A stretch of 6,045 nucleotides of DNA from Candidatus Cloacimonadota bacterium (lineage in GTDB: Bacteria > Muiribacteriota > UBA6191 > JACPRK01): contig JAJFLN010000043.1 of NCBI GenBank assembly GCA_021772705.1, positions 1 through 6,045 of the forward strand. Reading direction: 5' to 3'. Below, piece by piece: positions 1 through 6,045 of this stretch. Numbering within the stretch: position 1 is the first letter of the stretch; each line of letters starts with the position of its first letter. Both the position numbers and the translations under genes were made by a program. The notes under the pieces are model-generated. The model made no database searches and had not been told where the DNA came from. It saw only the letters and a program-made list of their open reading frames with translations.

Positions 1-1678
1 CGGTCTTGTCCACCACCAGAGTGTCCACGTCCCGGGTCCGCTCCAGGGCCTCGGCGTCCCGGAACAGGATACCCATCCCGGCGCCGCGGCCTGTGGCGAC
101 CATGATCGAGACGGGGGTCGCCAGTCCCAGGGCGCAAGGACAGGCAATGATGAGGACCGCCACAGCGCTGAGCAGGGCATGGGCCAACCGAGGCTCGGGA
201 CCGAGGAGGGCCCAGGCGGCGAAGGCCAGGATGGCGACGCCGACCACGGCGGGGACGAAGTAGGCTGCGACCCTGTCGGCGGTCTTCTGGATCGGGGCCC
301 GGCTCCGCTGGGCAGCGGAGACCATGTCGATGATGCGGGCCAGCAGGGTCTCGGACCCGACCCGTTCGGCCTCGATGACCAGCGCGCCCGTCCCGTTGAT
401 GGTGGCTCCCACCACCGGGTCTCCGGCAGTCTTGGCCACGGGCATGGGTTCGCCGGTCACCATGGACTCGTCGATGCGGCTGCTGCCCTCGAGCACTCTG
501 CCGTCGACAGGCACCTTCTCCCCGGGCCGGACCCTGAGCCGGTCGCCAGCCTGGATGGACTCGATGGGAACGTCTTCGTCGGTACCGTCCTCCCGGACCC
601 GGCGGGCCGACTTGGCCGCCATCCCCATCAGCTGCTCCATGGCAGCGCTGGTATGGGCCCGGGCTCGGAGCTCCAGGACCTGCCCCAGCAGTATGAGGGT
701 GACGATGACAGCGGCGGCTTCGAAGTAGACCTCCACCTGCCCGTCGTGACGGAAGGCGGCGGGAAACCACCCCGGCGCCAGGATGGCTACCAGACTGTAG
801 CCATAGGAGACGCCTACGCCCATTCCGATCAGGGTGAACATGTTGGGGCTGGCGAGGGCAACGGACCGGGCGGCCCGGACGAAGAAGGGCCAGCCGGCCC
901 AGAGGCAGACGGGGGTGGCGAAGGCCAACTCCAGCCAGGATCGGGCCGTGCTGCCCAGAAGCGCCGATATGGGTTGCCCGGGGAGCATGTCTCCCATGGA
1001 CAGGATGATGACGGGAGCCGTGAAGAGTGAGGCGAAGACGAACCGCCGGGTCATGTCCTCCAGCTCCGGATTCTCACGGCCATCGGTGGCCGAGACCTTT
1101 GCCGGTTCCAGAGCCATGCCGCACTTCGGGCAGTCGCCAGGGCCGTCTTGAACCACTTCCGAGTGCATGGGACAGGTCCACTTGCTCGCCACAGGGACAG
1201 CACCGGCGGCGGGCTCCAGAGCCATGCCGCACTTCGGGCAGTCGCCGGCCTGTTGTTCCACTACCTCCGGATGCATCGGGCACGTCCAGGTCGAGCCGGC
1301 CCCGGAGGAGCGGCCCATGAACTGCAAACCCATGCCGCACTTCGGGCAGACTCCCGGTGTGGCCTGGTCCACCTCCGGATGGCAGGGACAGCTGTAGCCG
1401 AGAGACGAGGTCTTTGGATCCGCCTTCCGGGCCGGGGCGGTCTTCTCGAGATAGGAAGCCGGGTCTTCCCGGAACTTCTCCAGGCATCCGTTACAGCAGA
1501 ATCGGTAAAGTACTCCCGCGCGATCCATCGAAGGAGCCGACTCGGACTTGACGGTCATTCCGCAGACCGGATCGATGGATGGGACGACGGGACTGGCTGG
1601 CTTCTGTATCGAGCCCCCGGTCGACTTGTTGCTGCTGCAGCACTCGCCGCAGGAGTTATGGGAATCGCGCTCTGACAT
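1..1678 (-). CDS. P1B-type copper/silver-translocating ATPase with YHS and triple HMBD N-terminus (3' part outside window)
   Basis: Membrane pump expected to use ATP to export Cu(I) or Ag(I) from the cytosol (CopA/SilP-like). The frame is open from ATG 1678 to the left edge: 559 residues, with only the C-terminal part missing. Order: CxxCC (C10, C13, C14); YHS-like domain at about 36-77 (DPVCGM, then FCCNGC); three heavy-metal-binding repeats at 95-130, 131-166 and 167-202 (CPMHPEV then CPKCGM); membrane segments near 213-232, 248-266, 280-302 and 317-336; actuator domain at about 340-465 with TGE at 408-410; membrane segments near 470-493 and 500-528, the latter carrying the CPC metal-site motif at 513-515; then VVDKT, with phosphorylation Asp557, at the edge. 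The nucleotide-binding domain lies outside the window. No GMTCxxC HMA domain is present. The start is fixed by a GGAGGA six bases upstream. CPC and NMFTLI favour Cu/Ag over Zn/Cd; the exact metal is inferred. Confidence 0.95.
   Translation of the reverse strand, partial: MSERDSHNSCGECCSSNKSTGGSIQKPASPVVPSIDPVCGMTVKSESAPSMDRAGVLYRFCCNGCLEKFREDPASYLEKTAPARKADPKTSSLGYSCPCHPEVDQATPGVCPKCGMGLQFMGRSSGAGSTWTCPMHPEVVEQQAGDCPKCGMALEPAAGAVPVASKWTCPMHSEVVQDGPGDCPKCGMALEPAKVSATDGRENPELEDMTRRFVFASLFTAPVIILSMGDMLPGQPISALLGSTARSWLELAFATPVCLWAGWPFFVRAARSVALASPNMFTLIGMGVGVSYGYSLVAILAPGWFPAAFRHDGQVEVYFEAAAVIVTLILLGQVLELRARAHTSAAMEQLMGMAAKSARRVREDGTDEDVPIESIQAGDRLRVRPGEKVPVDGRVLEGSSRIDESMVTGEPMPVAKTAGDPVVGATINGTGALVIEAERVGSETLLARIIDMVSAAQRSRAPIQKTADRVAAYFVPAVVGVAILAFAAWALLGPEPRLAHALLSAVAVLIIACPCALGLATPVSIMVATGRGAGMGILFRDAEALERTRDVDTLVVDKT
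1073..1396 (-). repeat. Three tandem 108-bp repeats encoding heavy-metal-binding (HMBD) modules
   Basis: Units at 1289-1396, 1181-1288 and 1073-1180 each encode 36 residues with two metal-ligand clusters, C-P-[CM]-H-[PS]-E-V and C-P-K-C-G-M, in exact register. Units two and three share a perfectly identical 32-base block (1215-1246 and 1107-1138). Unit one shares a 20-base core of it (1330-1349) at the same 108-base spacing. Unit one diverges most: it has Cys99 where the others have Met, and GLQ instead of ALE after CGM. This fits an older first unit and a more recent duplication of the other two, although gene conversion would look the same. Confidence 0.93.
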
Positions 1679-1684
1679 GGGTCG

Positions 1685-1690
1685 TCCTCC
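1685..1690 (-). promoter_or_regulatory. Ribosome binding site of the metal ATPase gene
   Basis: On the minus strand GGAGGA lies six bases upstream of the ATG at 1678. This is close to the ideal anti-Shine-Dalgarno match and spacing, and it decides the start codon. The next in-frame ATG (codon 41) lies inside the YHS domain, so starting there would lose that domain's first cysteine. Confidence 0.85.
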
Positions 1691-1755
1691 GGGTCACACT
1701 TCCGGCGTCATCCTACAACCTCTGCTCCCGGGTCTCGCAGTTCATTCGTCATCAA

Positions 1756-1805
1756 GAGAAACCCCCGATGGGGCCGGCCTGGGCCGATACCTCATCGGGG
1801 GTCTC
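1756..1805 (-). terminator. Intrinsic terminator after the metallopeptidase gene
   Basis: A perfect 10-bp inverted repeat (ACCCCCGATG at 1761-1770, CATCGGGGGT at 1793-1802) encloses a 22-base loop that itself contains the self-complementary GGCCGGCC. A GAG/CTC pair can extend the stem past a small bulge. Read on the minus strand, the GGGGGT arm runs into TTTCTCTTGAT, a moderately T-rich tail. On the plus strand the stem is followed by C-rich sequence, so the minus orientation is preferred. It begins about 30 bases after the metallopeptidase stop codon and ends about 75 bases before the ATPase start, which argues that the two genes are separate transcription units. The long loop and interrupted T tract leave some doubt about strength. 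Confidence 0.75.
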
Positions 1806-1834
1806 CCCACCTTCCTCGGCTTCCCGAGCGTCCC

Positions 1835-4800
1835 CTACTTCTGGGGGATGCCCTGGAACTTGGGAAGGATGTTGACGCCCTCGGCCTCAGCCAGGATCAT
1901 CACGGAAGCCATCAGGACGGGCTCGGCCTCGTTCAGCCTGATCCGCCAGACGACCTTGGCCTCCCGGCCCGCCCGGAGACGGCTGATGGTCTGGACTCTG
2001 TCGCCATCGACGATCTCGAAGTCGAGACCGCTGATCATCCGGACCGACACGTTGCTGATGTCGGCGCGAGACAGATTGGTGACGTAAGCCGAAACCTCGA
2101 CGGTTCCGTCCTTCTTGGCCTTGGCCTTCGACCAGCTGACGGAAGCGGCTACCGCAGCGTCCCCGTCACTCGACGCCAGAGTCTTGAAGTGACCCTGCAC
2201 GGCGCCGAGGTAGTTGCTCGGACCCTCCGAGAGTGCGACGGAGTCCTCGACTTCGCCGCCGGCCGCCTTGGCGAAGATGTCGCTCAGGACCATGGTGCGT
2301 CGCAGCAGCTCACCCTGGGTCGCCTCGTAGAGTGATCGGGCCGATGTGACTCCGGCCTCGTCGCCAAGCTGGGCGCTGAGAGCCAGTGTCTCGGCCTTGT
2401 TGGACAGAAGGTCGACTTCCTCGTCGGCCTTCAGCAGAGCTTCGACTTTCTGCTCCAGATCGCCGGCCTTGTTATCGGCGGCCACCAGGGCCTCCTGAGC
2501 CCGGGTCTGGTAGATGTCGAGAGAGCTCTGCAGTTCGCCCAGGATCTTCTGGTTGAACTGAGCGTTCATGGCGACACGGATCATCGGTGCTTCCTGGCTC
2601 TCCGCCGGGGCGAAGGGATCGTAGGCGAACTTGACACCCTTCAGCATGTCTCCCTTGGGCATGCGGAAGTAGTAGCTGGCCACGGTCCAGGTGGAGTGGG
2701 CGATGAGGCCACCGGAGGCGACACCGGCCACGATGGCCACGACCTTGGTGATGTTCGTCGGATCCAGCAGGGATGCGTAGCCGATGATCTGGGCGATCTT
2801 CTTGGCCACTCCGGCGTAGTCACGCTCCCTTGCGTTCAGGGTGTGCCGCTTCACTACCTGGGCGGCCATCACCTCTCGCATGGAGCTCTCCGTATCGGAA
2901 CTGCCGTCGTCCCAGACCTTGGCCACGGCCTGATCGTAGGTGCCGTGAGCCGTCAGGTCCGCCGCGTACTCGTTGGCCAAGTTGACTGCGCCCTGGCTGC
3001 GGGCCACGAAGCCGATCTTCGGCACCGAGCTGAGGGCGTACTTGCCGAAGAGCTTGACCCCCAGGTTCTTCCAGAATCCTGGATTGTCCCGGTCGATGTC
3101 GACGTTCAGCATCCGGGACGCCACGCTGGCGACGACGGAGATGATTATCGGAGCGTAGGTGCTCTTGGGCGGCTTCAGCCGTGCCGACAGGTAGATGCCG
3201 AACTTCTCGCCAACCGCAAGCAGTTTGGAGTAGATGCGCCGCTTCAGGGCTGCCAGGACCTTGCCGATGATCGGCACGTCCTGGAAGTTCTTGGCGATGT
3301 CACGGATGGTGCTGTGACCTGCCAGCAGGAGCCGGACGAAGTCGAAGACCGAGAGGGCCGTGTCCTCCGCCAGCACCAGGCCGTTGTTGTAGCTGAACTC
3401 GATGTAGGACTCCGCCAGGATGAGGCGGCGGATGGTGTCCTTCACCTTCTGCTCGTCCTGGGTGTGGGGGACGGGCCGCTCGGCGGGGACTTCCCAGCCC
3501 TCGACGGGATAACCGAAGTCCTGGCCCCAGGTGGCCAGCAGGGCCTTGGTGCCCTCCTCATCGTAGTCCACCAAGCCCAGTCCATCGGGAATCGGCAGGT
3601 GGGGGAATCCCCGAGTGAGCTCCAGCAGCTTCCAGAGCTTCAGCAGCTCGCCCTCGAAGAACTGCGGGTCGATCTTCAAGTGGGTCAGGCTGTGAACGAG
3701 CTCCTTCTTCTTGTTGATCAGATAGCCCACGTTGTCGTGGGAATCGTCGGAATCGTCACCCTTGGCCGGGGCCGAGAACAGGATGTCCGTCTTCAGGGCC
3801 TCGCTGATGCGTCCGCCGTCGAGAGCCTCGAAGCGCGCTCGCTTGAGGGCTCGGCGCAGAAGGGTGGCCATGGCCTCCTTGTCTTCTCCCTGGGCCGAAG
3901 CGATTAGCTCGGCGGCCCGGGGACCGGCCTTCGGGTCGTTGGCCAGTTTGCCGGCCAGGGCGCTAAGGTTCTGCTCCTTGGCCTGCAGCAGATCTCCATA
4001 GAAGGCATTGGCAACGGCGTCACCCTTGACGTCTCCCAGGTCAGCCCTGGCGTCGATCGTCGAGAGGCGGCTGCCGGTTCCGATCAGGTCGGCGATTGCA
4101 TCACCCTTGCGATTCTCGAAGCGGTACTTGAAGGAGACGCCCTTCTTGCTGCCCGAGAGGGCCCGGACCAGGAAGGTGACCTTGCCGTCGCCAACCTGGA
4201 AGTTGTGGATGCCGTCGTTCTTCTTGTCCAGCTGGACTTCCGTCACCTTGGCGTTGCCAGCGGCGTCGAACTCGACTGCGTGGACCTGGAAACGGGACTT
4301 CTTGCCCACCAGACCCGGGTTGTCGCCGTCGAAGCGGAACGTATTGCCCGCCTTGGCGTCAGCCGAGAGGGAAGCCACCGATGCCAGGGAGAAGATGGGC
4401 ACCTCTGCCGGAGCCGATTCCGAGTTGCCCAGGTAGTGGAACTTGTAGTTGAGCTTGCTGATCACCGTTCCGAGCCGGCTGAAGGGGCCGAACTCGGCGT
4501 AGTACCTGTCGCCGTCCTTGGCGAGGGGGGTGACCACGGTCTGCTCCTGGGTGGTGGAGGAGCCGTCGGGGATCAACCGGGCCGGCGGCATCTGGCCATC
4601 ATTGACGGTCCAGACGATGTTGCCTGGCTGGGGCGAGTAGATCTTCACCCGGTCGACCATCGTGGGATGGTCCGGGGAGTAATCCACCTTGGAGGCGACG
4701 CTGAAGTACTTGGCGCCGTCAGGTGACACGGTGTCCTTCTGCCAGCCGCTGGGCAGTCCGTTCTTGGACAGGACCTTGGTCTGTACGGCGAAGCGGATGG

Positions 4801-5863
4801 TGTCGTCGTAGCCCCAGAGCCCGTTACCCGGCGTGTCGGCGTTGACGATGTTGGCCAGGTACCAGTCGTTCTTGATCTCTTCCAGGGACTTCTGAACGCC
4901 TCGGTTCTTCAGGACCTCGGCGATGCTCTCCTCGCCCTGCTTCTGGTTGGCCACCATCTCCTTGACGAAGGCCTGCCGCTCGGCGTCGGTGTTTCCGCCG
5001 TACTTGCTAAAGAGGTAGTAGGTCCAGAGGTAGGAACGACCGTAGTCCTCCAAGGTGTTGTCGAAGCGGGTGAAGGAGGAGTCCGTGTCGTGGATGTAGC
5101 TGAAGATCTGCGGTGCGTGGCCGTAGCCATTCACGAAGAACGCGATCTGAGCGTAGGACTCGTTGAGCCAGCGGGTCTCCTTACGATCCTGGTTGAAGTG
5201 GATCATGTGCTGGAACTCATGGGCCAGCACGCCAAGGTAGTCCTGCCGGGCCGGGTTTCCCGGATGGAGGTCCAGGTAGAACATCTGGCGCTCGTTGGAC
5301 TGGGGGAACAGGCGGGTGCTGAACCCGTCGAGGGGGAAGAAGTAGCCGGCGACGTAGCCTCGGCCAGGCTCCCAACCGTCCTGGATGTCCATGAAGAGGA
5401 GAGTGATCCTGGGGTCGGCGTCGATGCCCGGGATGTCTTCCTTGCCGAAGTAGGCGTGGTTCGTGGGGTAGATCGTTCCGTCGAACTGACCGGCCATTCG
5501 CTCCAGAACGCTGTCCTCGACTTCGTAGCCCTCCTGGACATAAAAGTAGGCGTGCTCGGAGATCTTCCGCAGCTCGGCCTGGAACTGGAACGGCTGGTTG
5601 GCCGTCATGTCGATGGACCAGAAGGAACTCATCTGACCCAGGACCTGCTCCTCAGGCTCCCGGGGCACCTCGAAGGCGTCGGCGCCCATGGCGCTCACCT
5701 TGTCCAGGTACGGCTTTACAAAGTCCTGGATGAGCGGCGTTCCGTCAATCCACTGGGGACCCGACGGCTTTGCCGGAGTCGTTGCGGCCATGACTGCCGG
5801 GACGGCGATTGCTGCTACCAGAGCCAGGGCGACCAGGCTTCTCAGGAGCGTTCCACGATACAT
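1835..5863 (-). CDS. Large secreted zinc metallopeptidase (M30/hyicolysin-like gluzincin) with a long uncharacterised C-terminal region
   Basis: 1342 residues, ATG 5863 to TAG 1835-1837; AGGAGGT sits five bases before the ATG. Signal peptide 1-26 (basic start, hydrophobic core, VMA before the cut, no lipobox) indicates Sec export. Catalytic domain at about 40-345: HEFQH at 215-219 supplies two zinc His and catalytic Glu216, and WLNE at 232-235 supplies probable third ligand Glu235; FMDIQDGWEPGRGYVAGYF at 157-175 also fits such peptidases. Residues 380-500 and 500-585 look like beta-sandwich modules. Residues 600-1230 are mainly helical and unrecognised, with an acidic linker at 702-710, apolar stretches at 903-919 and 1041-1065, and a likely coiled coil at 1100-1200. 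Residues 1235-1335 resemble a CARDB/NEW3-type Ig domain. There is no cysteine. The substrate is unknown. Peptidase activity is well supported; the M30 label comes from motif resemblance, and M6-like names are an alternative. Confidence 0.93.
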   Translation of the reverse strand: MYRGTLLRSLVALALVAAIAVPAVMAATTPAKPSGPQWIDGTPLIQDFVKPYLDKVSAMGADAFEVPREPEEQVLGQMSSFWSIDMTANQPFQFQAELRKISEHAYFYVQEGYEVEDSVLERMAGQFDGTIYPTNHAYFGKEDIPGIDADPRITLLFMDIQDGWEPGRGYVAGYFFPLDGFSTRLFPQSNERQMFYLDLHPGNPARQDYLGVLAHEFQHMIHFNQDRKETRWLNESYAQIAFFVNGYGHAPQIFSYIHDTDSSFTRFDNTLEDYGRSYLWTYYLFSKYGGNTDAERQAFVKEMVANQKQGEESIAEVLKNRGVQKSLEEIKNDWYLANIVNADTPGNGLWGYDDTIRFAVQTKVLSKNGLPSGWQKDTVSPDGAKYFSVASKVDYSPDHPTMVDRVKIYSPQPGNIVWTVNDGQMPPARLIPDGSSTTQEQTVVTPLAKDGDRYYAEFGPFSRLGTVISKLNYKFHYLGNSESAPAEVPIFSLASVASLSADAKAGNTFRFDGDNPGLVGKKSRFQVHAVEFDAAGNAKVTEVQLDKKNDGIHNFQVGDGKVTFLVRALSGSKKGVSFKYRFENRKGDAIADLIGTGSRLSTIDARADLGDVKGDAVANAFYGDLLQAKEQNLSALAGKLANDPKAGPRAAELIASAQGEDKEAMATLLRRALKRARFEALDGGRISEALKTDILFSAPAKGDDSDDSHDNVGYLINKKKELVHSLTHLKIDPQFFEGELLKLWKLLELTRGFPHLPIPDGLGLVDYDEEGTKALLATWGQDFGYPVEGWEVPAERPVPHTQDEQKVKDTIRRLILAESYIEFSYNNGLVLAEDTALSVFDFVRLLLAGHSTIRDIAKNFQDVPIIGKVLAALKRRIYSKLLAVGEKFGIYLSARLKPPKSTYAPIIISVVASVASRMLNVDIDRDNPGFWKNLGVKLFGKYALSSVPKIGFVARSQGAVNLANEYAADLTAHGTYDQAVAKVWDDGSSDTESSMREVMAAQVVKRHTLNARERDYAGVAKKIAQIIGYASLLDPTNITKVVAIVAGVASGGLIAHSTWTVASYYFRMPKGDMLKGVKFAYDPFAPAESQEAPMIRVAMNAQFNQKILGELQSSLDIYQTRAQEALVAADNKAGDLEQKVEALLKADEEVDLLSNKAETLALSAQLGDEAGVTSARSLYEATQGELLRRTMVLSDIFAKAAGGEVEDSVALSEGPSNYLGAVQGHFKTLASSDGDAAVAASVSWSKAKAKKDGTVEVSAYVTNLSRADISNVSVRMISGLDFEIVDGDRVQTISRLRAGREAKVVWRIRLNEAEPVLMASVMILAEAEGVNILPKFQGIPQK

Positions 5864-5867
5864 GCCT

Positions 5868-5874
5868 ACCTCCT
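5868..5874 (-). promoter_or_regulatory. Ribosome binding site of the metallopeptidase gene
   Basis: On the minus strand AGGAGGT precedes the ATG at 5863, with five bases between this element and the start codon. Together with the signal peptide that begins exactly at this ATG, it fixes the start. Confidence 0.88.
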
Positions 5875-5944
5875 ACGGGGTTACTCTCGGAACTGCAGTT
5901 GTTCAAACTCTATTGATCCGGACACAATTCTGTCTGCTCGCTAT

Positions 5945-5992
5945 GAAAAAGCCGGGTAGGATAGCACGCATAGCATGGATCGTCAACCCGGT
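5945..5992 (-). terminator. Probable intrinsic terminator of an upstream minus-strand gene
   Basis: CCGGGT (5986-5991 read on the minus strand) pairs with ACCCGG (5957-5952), extendable by one U-G pair. The downstream arm runs directly into CTTTTTC, giving the stem-then-T-run layout of a minus-strand terminator. The stem is short (6 to 7 bp) and the loop long (28 bases), so it is weaker than the one at 1756-1805. It lies some 80 to 130 bases upstream of the metallopeptidase start. It would therefore end a transcript arriving from beyond the right edge and leave the metallopeptidase with its own promoter between about 5875 and 5945. Confidence 0.5.
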
Positions 5993-5999
5993 GAAAGCT

Positions 6000-6045
6000 T
6001 TAAGGGTGCATGTCCCGTAGGGGGTCCCCTCCTCCGTTCGCCCCA
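6000..6045 (-). other. Possible C-terminal tail of an upstream gene (too short to decide)
   Basis: One minus-strand frame entering from the right edge reads GANGGGDPLRDMHP and stops at TAA (6002-6000), just before the probable terminator, which is a natural place for a gene end. A second frame stays open to TGA (5985-5983), and a third runs on through the terminator to about 5906. Fourteen codons cannot be identified, so this is only a note that a co-oriented gene may end here. Confidence 0.2.

Noticed and set aside
179..1030. 283-codon plus-strand open frame opposite the ATPase
   Set aside because: It is antisense to a continuous frame with full P1B-ATPase motifs, and its translation is a low-complexity Gly/Asp/Pro-rich sequence typical of GC-rich shadows.
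1074..1487. 137-codon minus-strand open frame within the ATPase gene
   Set aside because: It is in a different frame from the ATPase, and its repeated PEVRHG pieces are the out-of-frame reading of the HMBD repeats.
1..1678. A pseudogene reading of the ATPase because it lacks a stop codon in the window
   Set aside because: The frame is uninterrupted with every expected motif in order. It simply leaves the window inside the DKTGT motif.
1691..1755. Promoter or metal-responsive operator for the ATPase between the terminator and its ribosome binding site
   Set aside because: TTGATG (1755-1750) and TAGGAT (1715-1710) do not pair at a usable spacing, and I see no CueR- or CsoR-like dyad. The promoter is not recognisable by eye.
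1761..1802. ACCCCC...GGGGGT dyad as a copper-repressor operator
   Set aside because: The arms are 22 bases apart and followed by a T-rich stretch on the minus strand, which fits a terminator better than a compact operator.
2696..3907. 403-codon plus-strand open frame opposite the metallopeptidase
   Set aside because: It overlaps the well-supported minus-strand gene throughout, its translation is Val/Leu/Asp/Gly-biased with no domain, and such long antisense frames are common in GC-rich genes.
5907..5936. Possible promoter of the metallopeptidase (CAGACA, 18 bases, TAGAGT on the minus strand)
   Set aside because: Each hexamer matches the sigma-70 consensus at only four of six positions. The location is right, but the match is too weak to annotate.
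5090..5959. 289-codon plus-strand open frame covering the signal-peptide end of the metallopeptidase
   Set aside because: It is antisense to the signal peptide and catalytic domain, has no recognisable domain, and extends into the intergenic region only by chance.

Overview
The window suggests a GC-rich bacterium. Both genes start at ATG behind near-consensus Shine-Dalgarno sequences (GGAGG-type, 5 to 6 nt spacing), and the hairpins followed by T-rich runs look like ordinary bacterial intrinsic terminators. I cannot assign a taxon. The large gene has a Sec signal peptide with a peptidase I site and no lipobox, so its product is exported.

Layout: both supported genes lie on the minus strand, so the biological reading order is right to left. 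Bases 6045 to 5864 are intergenic: perhaps the last few codons of an upstream minus-strand gene, then a probable intrinsic terminator (5945-5992), an AT-richer stretch that probably holds the promoter of the large gene, and its ribosome binding site. Bases 5863 to 1835 encode a 1342-residue secreted zinc metallopeptidase. It has a gluzincin-type HEFQH...E catalytic domain resembling the M30/hyicolysin-like group, beta-rich modules, and about 740 residues of mostly helical sequence that I do not recognise, ending in an Ig-like domain. Bases 1834 to 1679 hold a second intrinsic terminator and the ribosome binding site of the next gene. Bases 1678 to 1 encode the N-terminal 559 residues of a P1B-type (CPC motif) copper/silver-type ATPase. 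It is cut by the window edge inside the DKTGT phosphorylation motif.

The ATPase has an unusual cytosolic N-terminus for this family: a CxxCC motif, a YHS-like domain and three tandem heavy-metal-binding repeats of exactly 36 residues, with no classical GMTCxxC (HMA) domain. Near-identical DNA within the repeats points to recent tandem duplication.

The two genes are co-oriented but separated by 156 bases with a good terminator, and nothing in the sequence shows that they work together. There is no tRNA, rRNA, CRISPR array or transposon in the window. The many open frames on the plus strand are antisense shadows of these two genes.
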